Shown: one piece after another, positions 1 through 6,897 of the stretch
How positions within the stretch are numbered: the stretch's first letter is position 1
Layout: every line of letters begins with the position of its first letter
NCBI GenBank assembly: GCA_016937995.1
Contig: JAFGVM010000096.1
Span: 1-12,047 of the forward strand
Reading direction: 5' to 3'
Source: Candidatus Delongbacteria bacterium
GTDB lineage: Bacteria; UBA4055
DNA: 12,047 nt
The notes under the pieces: model-generated
Seen by the model: the letters and a program-made list of their open reading frames with translations, nothing else
What the model was told of the DNA's origin: nothing
The model's database searches: none
Made by a program: the position numbers and the translations under genes

Positions 1-34
1 ATACCTCATACATCATACATCATACCTCATACCC
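1..34. repeat. 7-bp tandem repeat tract (ATACMTC)
   Basis: Four full heptamers (ATACCTC, ATACATC, ATACATC, ATACCTC) and a partial fifth lie next to the terminator that follows mutS. The window begins inside it, so its left limit is unknown. It belongs to a set of heptamer tracts seen in almost every gap of the window. Confidence 0.85.
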
Positions 35-93
35 AAAAAAAAGTCTTACACTTCTCCGATAAATCGGAGCAGGCAAACTCAGTGTGACTTTTT
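35..93 (-). terminator. Intrinsic terminator of mutS, overlapping its stop codon
   Basis: Read on the minus strand this is a long bulged hairpin ending in a run of eight T. The outer arms 38-45 and 86-93 pair over 8 bp. A second segment, 48-52 with 81-85, pairs over 5 bp. The inner arms 54-60 and 63-69 pair as CTCCGAT/ATCGGAG. The outer arm includes bases of the mutS TAA stop (92-94), so the terminator begins inside the gene. Confidence 0.8.
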
Positions 94-2710
94 ATAACAT
101 ATCCTTAATTTCTTTCAATTTATTCAACGCCTCTATCGGTGTTAAATTATTTATATCGATCTCATTTAATTTTTCTCTGAGAACATCATTGTCAGAACTG
201 AATAAACTTGGCTGTTCAAGAACAATAATTTTTTCCTTATCCTTTGCCAGTTTAGGTTTTGCGTCAGGAGTTAACTCATTCTCTTCAAGATTTTTTAAAA
301 TGATATTAGCTCTGTCTATTATTTCTTGAGGTAATCCTGCAAGCTGAGCTACGTAAATACCGTAACTGTGATCAGCTCCGCCTTCAATTATTTTTCTCAT
401 GAAGATGATCTCATCCTTATACTCTTTAACACTGACTGAGTAATTTTTTACTCTGGAACAAATCCTGTCAATCTCTGTAAGCTCGTGATAATGAGTTGCG
501 AATAAAGTTCTGGATGATAATTTCGCGTTATTATGAATATACTCTATGATCGACCAGGCCAGACTGAGACCGTCAAAAGTGGCTGTACCTCTTCCTACTT
601 CATCGAAAATTATTAAACTTCTCTGAGTAGCATTGTTCAAAATATTTGCTGTTTCATTCATCTCTACAAGAAATGTACTTTCTCCACCTGCCAGATTATC
701 TGAAGCACCCACACGTGTGAATATTTTATCCACCATACCTATCTCTGCGAGGTCAGCAGGAACAAAACATCCAGCCTGTGCGAGAAGAACTATCAGAGCT
801 GTCTGCCTTAAATACGTTGACTTACCCGACATATTCGGACCGGTTATTATGTGAATATTCTCTTCTTCGGTCAAATTGAGATCGTTAGGGATATATTCTT
901 TCCCTGTTTCGATCATTCTTTCAACTACCGGATGCCTGCCATTCTTGATGTTGATGCTTACTGTATCAACAAAAACCGGTCTAGTAAAACCGTACTTTTG
1001 CGAAACAACAGCATACGAATGCAGAACATCTAGGTTGGCGATTATATGTGAATTATTCTTTATCTGAGAAATGTAGTCAAGAAGTTTGAACTTGATATCA
1101 TCGAACAGCTCCTTTTCCAGACTGGATATTTTATCATCTGCATTAAGTATGCTCTCCTCATACTCTTTCAGCTTTTCATTGATAAATCTGTCGGAGTTTA
1201 CAAGTGTCTGTTTTTTAACAAAATTATCAGGTATCTGATCAGCATATTTCTTCGTTACCTCGAAGTAATATCCGAAAACTTTGTTGAACCCGACCTTTAC
1301 GTTCGGAATACCAATTTCCTCTTTGACTTCCTGCTGTAATAACAGCAGCTTCTCTTTTCCGTGATTGATAATGTCATACAGATCATCCAGCCGGGCTGAA
1401 TATCCTTTTTTGATGAATCCACCATCGTTCATAGTAAGAGAACAATCCTCGCTGATAGAACTCTCAATGATCTCTATAATGCCTGAATTATTCTCAAATT
1501 TTGAGATAGCATCATCCACATACACTGAATTCAACTGCCTCAGCAGCTCAGCAACATCAGGTATCTTTTCAAGAGAGTCTTTCAGCTTTAAAAGTTCTAC
1601 AGGTGTTATCTTGTAAGTACTTATCTTACCTGAAAGTCTTTCAATATCCACGATTTCATTTAGAATTTTACCGAGCTCTCTGTTTATTGAATTATCATTA
1701 AGAAGTGAGTTTGTAATTTCAAGACGGCTGTTGATCTTTTCACCCTCTTTTAAAGGGTTGATCAACCATTTCTTCAATAATCTTGATCCCATTGGTGTTT
1801 TTGTAAAGTTCATTACAGCATAAAGAGTAGCACTTTTATCGCCATCTGAATTTACAGGTTCAAGGATCTCAAGGTTTTTTCTTGTCCTGTAATCTATACT
1901 GCAGTATTTATCGTTATCATATTTCTTCAAAACATTCAGATGTGAGAAACCTGATCTTATATTTTCCTTCAGATATGATAGAACAACTCCCGCTGATATC
2001 ATTGCAGGATCATTGTCTTCAAAACCCAAAGATCTCAAACTTTTCAATTTATAAAATTCTTTAAGTTTATCCACGCTTAGTTCAGGAATGAAATTCATCC
2101 CTTCAAGTCGTGTTATCATATATTTTTTTTCGTTGATATTTTTTAAAATTGAATCATCATCATGTGATATCAAAATCTCTGAAGGATCAAATATTTCAAT
2201 AATCTCGACAAGTTCATGTAACGATGAAATATTTGATGCTGAAAATTCTCCTGTCGATATATCAGAAACAGCAAAACCATATCTTTTAGATTTTTCATCT
2301 TCCCAGGCACACATAAGGTAATTATTGGCGGAACTGTCGATCATATTCTCAGACAGTGCAGTTCCTGCAGTGATTATTTCAACAATATCTCTTTTGACTA
2401 TTCCCTGGGCAAATTTAGGATCTTCGGTCTGGTCACATACTGCGACCCTGTATCCGGCTTTGATTATCCTGGGTAAATAATTATCAAGCTGATGATGAGG
2501 GAATCCCGCTAACGGTATTGATGTTCCCATATGCTTTCCCCTGGTCGTTAAAGTAAGATCAAGAACCTTACTTGCGACCTTTGCATCATCGAAGAACATT
2601 TCGTAGAAGTCGCCCAGTCTAAAAAAAAGTATATGGTTCGGATTCTGATTCTTAATATCCATATACTGTTTCATCATCGGGGTTAAATTATCTGTCTTTT
2701 CTTTGCTCAT
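92..2710 (-). CDS. mutS: DNA mismatch repair protein MutS
   Basis: Full-length MutS, 872 aa (family usually 850-880). It binds mismatches and small loops in DNA as a dimer and recruits MutL in an ATP-dependent way. The N-terminal mismatch-recognition domain carries GDFYEMF at residues 33-39, with Phe35 and Glu37 as the expected base-stacking and base-contacting residues. Connector, core/lever and clamp domains follow. The C-terminal ABC ATPase has a Walker A GPNMSGKST at 624-632, a signature stretch in DNLAGGEST, Walker B IIFDEVGRGT with Asp703-Glu704, and the FATHYHEL His loop. The tail ends in the usual TPIEALNKL segment. The ATG start gives the normal distance to GDFYEMF. A GGGAAAAG stretch lies upstream, directly after the arm of a hairpin repeat. 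kdsD lies 96 bp upstream on the same strand. Confidence 0.98.
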   Translation of the reverse strand: MSKEKTDNLTPMMKQYMDIKNQNPNHILFFRLGDFYEMFFDDAKVASKVLDLTLTTRGKHMGTSIPLAGFPHHQLDNYLPRIIKAGYRVAVCDQTEDPKFAQGIVKRDIVEIITAGTALSENMIDSSANNYLMCAWEDEKSKRYGFAVSDISTGEFSASNISSLHELVEIIEIFDPSEILISHDDDSILKNINEKKYMITRLEGMNFIPELSVDKLKEFYKLKSLRSLGFEDNDPAMISAGVVLSYLKENIRSGFSHLNVLKKYDNDKYCSIDYRTRKNLEILEPVNSDGDKSATLYAVMNFTKTPMGSRLLKKWLINPLKEGEKINSRLEITNSLLNDNSINRELGKILNEIVDIERLSGKISTYKITPVELLKLKDSLEKIPDVAELLRQLNSVYVDDAISKFENNSGIIEIIESSISEDCSLTMNDGGFIKKGYSARLDDLYDIINHGKEKLLLLQQEVKEEIGIPNVKVGFNKVFGYYFEVTKKYADQIPDNFVKKQTLVNSDRFINEKLKEYEESILNADDKISSLEKELFDDIKFKLLDYISQIKNNSHIIANLDVLHSYAVVSQKYGFTRPVFVDTVSINIKNGRHPVVERMIETGKEYIPNDLNLTEEENIHIITGPNMSGKSTYLRQTALIVLLAQAGCFVPADLAEIGMVDKIFTRVGASDNLAGGESTFLVEMNETANILNNATQRSLIIFDEVGRGTATFDGLSLAWSIIEYIHNNAKLSSRTLFATHYHELTEIDRICSRVKNYSVSVKEYKDEIIFMRKIIEGGADHSYGIYVAQLAGLPQEIIDRANIILKNLEENELTPDAKPKLAKDKEKIIVLEQPSLFSSDNDVLREKLNEIDINNLTPIEALNKLKEIKDML

Positions 2711-2711
2711 T

Positions 2712-2775
2712 TATTCTTTTCCCACAGGTTGAAACCTGTGGTTATTAGGGTTATATCCAGTTGGAATAATTTTAA
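2712..2775 (-). repeat. Dispersed double-hairpin repeat R2, copy 1
   Basis: On the mutS strand this reads as a small hairpin (TCCA/TGGA, 2756-2759 with 2762-2765), then a linker TATAACCCTAATAA, then a strong hairpin CCACAGGT-loop-ACCTGTGG (2722-2741), then GGGAAAA. A near-identical copy lies upstream of umuC at 5242-5297 in the same orientation relative to its downstream gene. It looks like a REP-type intergenic repeat. The strong hairpin ends about 11 nt upstream of the mutS ATG. Confidence 0.75.
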
Positions 2776-2806
2776 ACTTCTGAATTCTAATTTCTAACTT
2801 CTAATT
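2776..2806. repeat. 7-bp repeat tract between mutS and kdsD
   Basis: Degenerate heptamers ACTTCTG, AATTCTA, ATTTCTA, ACTTCTA and part of a fifth run up to the kdsD stop codon. Read on the minus strand they are TTAGAAG/TCAGAAG-like, the same family as the perfect array at the right end of the window. Confidence 0.7.
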
Positions 2807-3781
2807 TTATAATCCTGCGTTTAGTATATCATGTAGCTTGATCAATCCAATAGGTTTACCGTCTTTCATAACCGGCATGACCGTAAAACTTCCACTTTTT
2901 TCTATTATCCTTACGGCATCATAAGCCAGCATATCATGATTGATAGACTTTGGATCTGAAGTCATGATCTTACCGGCAGTCAGATCTTCTATACTTGTAT
3001 GTTTAAGCAATATTCTTTTAATATCACCGTTGGTTATGATTCCTTTCAATTTCTTTTTCTCAATGATAAGGCATGCTCCAAGATTCTTATCGTTCATTCT
3101 GATAATAACTTCTCTGAAATCATCTTTCTCAGAACATACTGCTACCTCTTCAAGAGGATGTATAAAATCATCTACTTTTAGTAATAATCTTTTTCCCAGA
3201 GTTCCACCAGGATGGAACAGAGCAAAATTTTCTTCTTTGAATTCCTTTACATCTGACAGAACTGTTGAAAGAGCATCACCCATGACCAATGCAGCAGTTG
3301 TACTTGAGGTAGGGGCCAGATTTAAACTGCAGGCTTCTTTGTCAACTTCCGTATTAAGAACAACATGTGAATTTTTTGCAAGAGTTGAGTTAACATTACC
3401 TGTAATAGCTATTATCTTACACCCTATTTTTTTCAGAACAGGAAGCATTGCTACCAGCTCATCTGATTCACCGCTTTTTCCAAGCATTATCATTGTATCT
3501 TCATTCTGCACCATTCCAAGATCACCATGCAATCCTTCTGCAGGATGCATATGGATCGCCATTGTACCTGTAGAACTTAATGTTGCCGCTATTTTTTTTG
3601 CAATGATACCTGATTTTCCCATACCTGTAACAACTACTTTGCCTGTAGTTGACATTATCAGGCTGACTGCTTCCACAAAGTTGTCATCAAGATTATTTTT
3701 CACCTTTATTAAAGCTTCTATCTCTGTGTCAAAAACCTTTTTTGCCAAATTACTTAAATAAGAATCATCCGGTTGTCTCAT
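2807..3781 (-). CDS. kdsD: Arabinose-5-phosphate isomerase (KdsD/KpsF/GutQ family)
   Basis: The 324-aa protein should interconvert D-ribulose 5-phosphate and D-arabinose 5-phosphate, the first step towards Kdo for lipopolysaccharide, in the cytosol. The length matches E. coli KdsD (328 aa). An N-terminal SIS sugar-isomerase domain (about 40-185) has TGMGKSG at 52-58 with the conserved Lys56. HPAEGLHGD follows at 79-87, then KEACSLNLAPTSSTTA near 148-162 and FHPGGTLGK with His190, the equivalent of the known active-site His. Two CBS domains fill about 205-324. The ATG start has an AAGG-like site upstream. The gene is co-directional with mutS but separated by repeats, so co-transcription is uncertain. 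KpsF or GutQ paralogues cannot be told apart from sequence alone, but the LPS role is most likely. Confidence 0.93.
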   Translation of the reverse strand: MRQPDDSYLSNLAKKVFDTEIEALIKVKNNLDDNFVEAVSLIMSTTGKVVVTGMGKSGIIAKKIAATLSSTGTMAIHMHPAEGLHGDLGMVQNEDTMIMLGKSGESDELVAMLPVLKKIGCKIIAITGNVNSTLAKNSHVVLNTEVDKEACSLNLAPTSSTTAALVMGDALSTVLSDVKEFKEENFALFHPGGTLGKRLLLKVDDFIHPLEEVAVCSEKDDFREVIIRMNDKNLGACLIIEKKKLKGIITNGDIKRILLKHTSIEDLTAGKIMTSDPKSINHDMLAYDAVRIIEKSGSFTVMPVMKDGKPIGLIKLHDILNAGL

Positions 3782-3871
3782 AGCGAATACCTTTTTATTG
3801 GGGTTGTAGCCTTATTGTGGGATATTTATTTGGGAGGGAAGTAACTTAGGATTCTCTCCAGCATATTACTT

Positions 3872-3893
3872 GATAATAATAAGGATTATTGTC
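3872..3893. promoter_or_regulatory. Candidate operator dyad upstream of umuD
   Basis: In the divergent kdsD-umuD gap (3782-3993) there is an inverted repeat GATAATAAT-AAGG-ATTATTGTC with 9-bp arms and one mismatch. A TTGATA-like hexamer (3870-3875) overlaps its left arm. umuD genes are normally LexA-controlled, so this dyad is a possible SOS operator. LexA boxes differ between phyla and I cannot confirm it. The rest of the gap shows no gene. Confidence 0.3.
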
Positions 3894-3993
3894 ATTTAAG
3901 TCAAGACATAATAGGAAAAAAGTATCCAAAATTTATTTTGCATAACTGATAAATGATATGGTATTCCACCTTTATTTTTTTTATATTAAAAAT

Positions 3994-4440
3994 ATGAAAA
4001 AAAACGTTAGAAATATTTCAAGAATATACAAGCCTGAGATTAACTCTGAAGTAGTACTGCCCCTTTACACTGAAAAACTTTCTGCAGGATTCCCTTCCCC
4101 AGCCAATGATTACATTGACAGAGGACTTGATCTGAACGAACTGCTTATAAAAAATCCATCTGCAACTTTCTATGTTGAGATAGAAGGTGAGTCCATGATA
4201 AATGCAGGCATAAATTCAGGAGACATTCTTGTTGTTGACAGATCACTGGAAGCAAAGCATGGAACTATAATAGTAGCAATACTTGATGGAGAATTCACAG
4301 TAAAGAGACTTTACTGGAAGGGAAAAACCGTAAAGCTTTTGGCGGAAAACCCGAACTATAAACCTATTATTATCACTGATGAGATGGATTTTGAAATATG
4401 GGGTGTTGCGACAACAGTGATACATAGAATAAAAACGTAG
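3994..4440 (+). CDS. umuD: UmuD-type LexA-like self-cleaving peptidase (S24)
   Basis: About 148 aa from the ATG at 3994. An in-frame ATG at 3958 would add 12 hydrophobic residues without family counterpart, so I prefer 3994. Neither start has a clear ribosome site. UmuD is cut by RecA-stimulated autoproteolysis to UmuD', which joins UmuC as DNA polymerase V for lesion bypass. The sequence matches UmuD along its length. The cleavage site is Ala-Gly in KLSAGFPSPANDY (E. coli has Cys-Gly). The nucleophile Ser67 lies in EGESM and the general base Lys104 in FTVKRL. Their 37-residue spacing equals that of E. coli Ser60/Lys97. The end, FEIWGVATTVIHRIKT, is typical. It heads a plus-strand set with the SRAP gene and umuC. 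Confidence 0.93.
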   Translation: MKKNVRNISRIYKPEINSEVVLPLYTEKLSAGFPSPANDYIDRGLDLNELLIKNPSATFYVEIEGESMINAGINSGDILVVDRSLEAKHGTIIVAILDGEFTVKRLYWKGKTVKLLAENPNYKPIIITDEMDFEIWGVATTVIHRIKT

Positions 4441-4444
4441 TTGC

Positions 4445-4507
4445 AATTACCCAAATGGCACCGTCTGGGGAGTAGCAACTGCGGTGATACATAAACTGAA
4501 TAAATAA
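4445..4507 (+). pseudogene. Relic of the C-terminus of a second umuD
   Basis: Directly after the umuD stop, in another frame, 20 codons read NYPNGTVWGVATAVIHKLNK and then TAA. The part VWGVATAVIHKLNK is clearly homologous to the end of the intact UmuD (IWGVATTVIHRIKT). The DNA has diverged considerably, so this is not a recent duplication. It has no start codon of its own. It is best read as the surviving tail of a resident umuD that was replaced or deleted. Confidence 0.75.
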
Positions 4508-4516
4508 AGGAAAATT

Positions 4517-5173
4517 ATGTGTGGAAGATTTGCTCAAATATATGATGACTCTGCTTTGAAGCAGGAGTTTCAGTTAGAAGATATCAGGGAAAATATTACA
4601 AATAGATTTAATATTTCACCTGGGATGGAAGTTAATACTATCATCGGGGTATCAGATAAAAATTCGTTTGTAAAACAACATTGGGGTATTAACAGTATTC
4701 ACGGCCGTGAACTGGATAATCTTGTATTCAATACAAGATCGGATACATTTATAAAAGACAGGTTCGGCAAACATTTTCATAAGACCCGTTGTATCATACC
4801 TGTCAGTGGATTTTTCGAATGGAATAATAAACAACCTTATTTTGTAAAGAGTTTAAAAAATGACATTCTTTCTTTAGCAGGTGTTTTTATTCTGGATAGA
4901 AGGACCAATGAGTATTCCTGCTCAGTTATGACCGTAAATTCTATCGGGCAACTCTCAAATATCCATGAAAGAATGCCGTTGATACTTTCCGGCTATGATA
5001 AAATCAAGTGGCTGAATAATTCAAGATCAGATGTATCCGATCTTGAAAATATTTGTTTAAAAAGGATCGATACTACTGAGTTGGATATATTCAGAGTTAC
5101 CGACAGGGTTAATTCTTTACTGCATGATTCTCCCCAGTGTATTGAAAAATTAAATGAAAATTCTTTGCTCTAA
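4517..5173 (+). CDS. yedK: SRAP-domain abasic-site processing protein (YedK/HMCES family)
   Basis: The 218-aa protein is a single SRAP domain (SOS-response-associated peptidase), which crosslinks covalently to abasic sites in single-stranded DNA and shields them. All hallmark residues are visible: catalytic Cys2 exposed after removal of Met1 in MCGRFAQ, NTRSDT with Asn72 and Arg74, RCIIPVSGFFEW with Glu101, and MTVNSIGQLSNIHERMPLIL with His150. The numbering matches E. coli YedK (Cys2, Asn75, Glu105, His160). The ATG has a good AAGGA at 4507-4511. The gene sits between umuD and umuC on the same strand, which fits the known genomic link of SRAP with SOS polymerases. The symbol follows E. coli usage. 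Confidence 0.94.
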   Translation: MCGRFAQIYDDSALKQEFQLEDIRENITNRFNISPGMEVNTIIGVSDKNSFVKQHWGINSIHGRELDNLVFNTRSDTFIKDRFGKHFHKTRCIIPVSGFFEWNNKQPYFVKSLKNDILSLAGVFILDRRTNEYSCSVMTVNSIGQLSNIHERMPLILSGYDKIKWLNNSRSDVSDLENICLKRIDTTELDIFRVTDRVNSLLHDSPQCIEKLNENSLL

Positions 5174-5182
5174 TATCACTTA

Positions 5183-5201
5183 AAGGTCACTATTTGACCT
5201 T
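5183..5201 (+). terminator. Hairpin after the SRAP gene
   Basis: A perfect 7-bp stem, AAGGTCA (5183-5189) with TGACCTT (5195-5201), has a 5-nt loop and lies 10 nt after the stop codon. No uninterrupted T run follows (ATGAGTTATTTAT), so it may be an inefficient terminator or a processing/stability hairpin between the SRAP gene and umuC. Confidence 0.4.
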
Positions 5202-5220
5202 ATGAGTTATTTATATTAAA

Positions 5221-5241
5221 AGTCAGAAATTAGAACTTAAA
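5221..5241. repeat. 7-bp repeat tract upstream of R2 copy 2
   Basis: Degenerate heptamers AGTCAGA, AATTAGA and ACTTAAA directly abut R2 copy 2. The tract is on the same side of R2 as at copy 1, so tract and hairpin repeat may travel together. Confidence 0.6.
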
Positions 5242-5297
5242 AAATTATCCCAACGGGATATAACCCCAATAACCACAGGTTTCAACCTGCGGGGAAA
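5242..5297 (+). repeat. Dispersed double-hairpin repeat R2, copy 2
   Basis: A small hairpin ATCCC-AAC-GGGAT (5247-5259), the linker TATAACCCCAATAA, and a strong hairpin CCACAGGT-TTCA-ACCTGCGG (5273-5292, one A-C mismatch) are followed by GGAAAA. It is almost identical to copy 1 near mutS but inverted relative to it on the map. Each copy points the same way towards its downstream repair gene. The two copies bracket kdsD, umuD and the SRAP gene. Confidence 0.75.
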
Positions 5298-5331
5298 AAT
5301 GCACTGAGCCTACCGAAGTGTGAGAGATAAA

Positions 5332-6603
5332 ATGAAAAAAGAACATGATAAAATATTTGCATTGATCGACTGCAACAGTTTTTATGCATCCTGTGAAAGG
5401 ATTTTCAGACCTGACCTGAGAGATAAACCTGTGGCCATTCTTTCCAACAATGACGGCTGTGTTGTCGCTTTAACAAAGGAAGCAAAAGAACTAGGTGTTA
5501 CCAGAGGTGAGCCATATTTTAAGATAGATCCTGAAATAAGAAAAAATCTTTCCGTTTTTTCATCGAACTATTCAATGTACGGTGATATCAGCCACAGAGT
5601 AATGAACATACTTTCAGAGTTCTCTCCTGAGACAGAAATCTACTCTATTGATGAAAGCTTCCTTGATCTTACAGGCATGAATATTGATCTTGCCGAGTAT
5701 GGAAATACAATAAGAAAAAAGGTAAAATGGTCAACCGGAATACCGGTATCAGTAGGCATCGGTAAAACAAAGACACTGGCAAAACTGGCTAATCATATCG
5801 CTAAAAAACTTGATAGATTCAACGGTGTTCTTGATCTGTCATCTGAAAAAGACATTGATAAGTATCTGGCAATGGTAAAAGTCAGCAGTATCTGGGGTGT
5901 CGGCAGAAAACTTTCCATGAAACTTGAAAGGCAGAATATCATCACTGCCAAAGATCTTAAATACACCTCAGACGGATGGATACAGAGAAATCTCGGAGGA
6001 GTGACCGGTATGAGAACGGTCTGGGAACTCAGAGGTATTTCCTGCATTCCTCTTGACTCTGTTCCAGCTACGAACAAAGGGATCGTAAGCTCCCGTTCTT
6101 TCGGTAAACCTATTGAAACTCTCATTGGCTTGAAAGAGGCCGTATCTTCGTATATTTCCATTGGTGCTCAGAAACTAAGAAAACAGAAAACTGCGGCATC
6201 TGCGGTAACAGTATTTATCAACACGAACCGTTTTAAAGATGAACCTCAGTATAACAATGGAATAACATATAAAACCCCCTACCCTACCTCTTCGACAATA
6301 GAGTTGACAGAATATGCTCTTAACCTGCTGGAAAGAATATATAAGGATGGCTATAAATATAAGAAAGCAGGTATCATGCTTGACGGTATTGTTCCCAATA
6401 ATGCTATTCAATACAGCCTTTTCACTCCTGAAAAATTCAGTGCTGATATTGATATTACTATGGATGCTGTAAATAAAAAATGGGGACGGAATACTCTTTT
6501 TACAGCCAGCTCAGGCATCAACCAAAAATGGTCAATGAGAAGAGAATTCGTATCTCCGAGATATACCACCAGCTGGGATGATATCTTGAAAATTAGAATT
6601 TAG
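5332..6603 (+). CDS. umuC: UmuC, catalytic subunit of DNA polymerase V (Y family)
   Basis: From the ATG at 5332 the protein is 423 aa (E. coli UmuC 422). A GTG at 5320 would add four residues, but the ATG puts the IDCNSFYASCERIF motif at the usual distance. With UmuD' it copies past lesions in DNA. Catalytic metal ligands are Asp13 in LIDCNSFYASC and Asp107-Glu108 in YSIDESFLDLTG. SNNDGCVVALTKEAK marks the fingers. The little-finger region follows, and the C-terminal DUF4113 (GIVPNNAIQYSLF to KWSMRREFVSPRYTTSWDDILKI) is complete. The last codons (KIRI, stop) lie inside a heptamer repeat tract. It lies 158 nt after the SRAP gene, with a hairpin and an R2 repeat between, so it may be transcribed separately. 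Confidence 0.97.
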   Translation: MKKEHDKIFALIDCNSFYASCERIFRPDLRDKPVAILSNNDGCVVALTKEAKELGVTRGEPYFKIDPEIRKNLSVFSSNYSMYGDISHRVMNILSEFSPETEIYSIDESFLDLTGMNIDLAEYGNTIRKKVKWSTGIPVSVGIGKTKTLAKLANHIAKKLDRFNGVLDLSSEKDIDKYLAMVKVSSIWGVGRKLSMKLERQNIITAKDLKYTSDGWIQRNLGGVTGMRTVWELRGISCIPLDSVPATNKGIVSSRSFGKPIETLIGLKEAVSSYISIGAQKLRKQKTAASAVTVFINTNRFKDEPQYNNGITYKTPYPTSSTIELTEYALNLLERIYKDGYKYKKAGIMLDGIVPNNAIQYSLFTPEKFSADIDITMDAVNKKWGRNTLFTASSGINQKWSMRREFVSPRYTTSWDDILKIRI

Positions 6604-6628
6604 ATTTTATAAGTTGACAGTTGACAGC
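6591..6628. repeat. 7-bp repeat tract overlapping the end of umuC
   Basis: Units AATTAGA, ATTTAGA, TTTTATA, AGTTGAC, AGTTGAC and a partial unit. The first two overlap the last codons and the TAG of umuC, so the C-terminal residues of the protein are written by the repeat. Confidence 0.7.
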
Positions 6629-6670
6629 TACGATATTTTATCCAAAAGTTTAAAAAAATAATCTTTTGAC

Positions 6671-6840
6671 TTACTTTCCCAGACTGTCAAGGATCTATAC
6701 AATTTATTCTCCCCGTGAAACCGACGATCCACATCACGGGGAAACCTGCGACACTGCTATAAACCAGCAGTCACTTAGGGGCAAGAACTTGGATCGTCTT
6801 GATTTTGGTCCCGATCAATCGGGATCATCAAGGAAAGTAA
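6671..6840 (+). ncRNA. Pseudoknot-forming dispersed element, copy A
   Basis: About 170 nt, with copies B and C elsewhere in the window. The outer arms TTACTTTCC (6671-6679) and GGAAAGTAA (6832-6840) pair. P1 is CCCCGTGA (6711-6718) with TCACGGGG (6734-6741). The P1 loop contains GACGATCCA (6723-6731), which pairs with TGGATCGTC (6790-6798) as P2, giving an H-type pseudoknot. The 48-nt linker (6742-6789) is conserved among copies. In this copy it also holds a local hairpin ACTGCT/AGCAGT (6753-6758 with 6766-6771). A 3' stem CTTGAT/ATCAAG (6798-6803 with 6827-6832) encloses TCCCGA-TCAA-TCGGGA. It lies between umuC and the converging 323-aa gene. Function, transcribed strand and family are unknown to me, and it may act as RNA or as folded single-stranded DNA. 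Confidence 0.6.
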
Positions 6841-6870
6841 CGTAAAAAAAATTATAATAAAACGTATTAA

Positions 6871-6897
6871 GATTCTGAATCAAGTTCAGAATGACGG
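6871..6897. repeat. GAATGAC-type hairpin repeat R5, copy 1
   Basis: TTCTGAA-TCAAG-TTCAGAA (6873-6891) followed by TGACGG, directly beside the stop codon of the 323-aa gene. A second copy at 9751-9780 keeps the TCAAG loop and GAATGAC but has other paired bases. It may also act as a weak terminator. Confidence 0.65.

Noticed and set aside
2940-3761. 273-codon plus-strand open frame antisense to kdsD
   Set aside because: It is the complement of a clearly real, conserved gene; its length is a by-product of codon use.
3958-3993. Upstream ATG of umuD, adding 12 residues
   Set aside because: The extra hydrophobic residues have no counterpart in UmuD; the ATG at 3994 gives the expected length, though neither start has a clear ribosome site.
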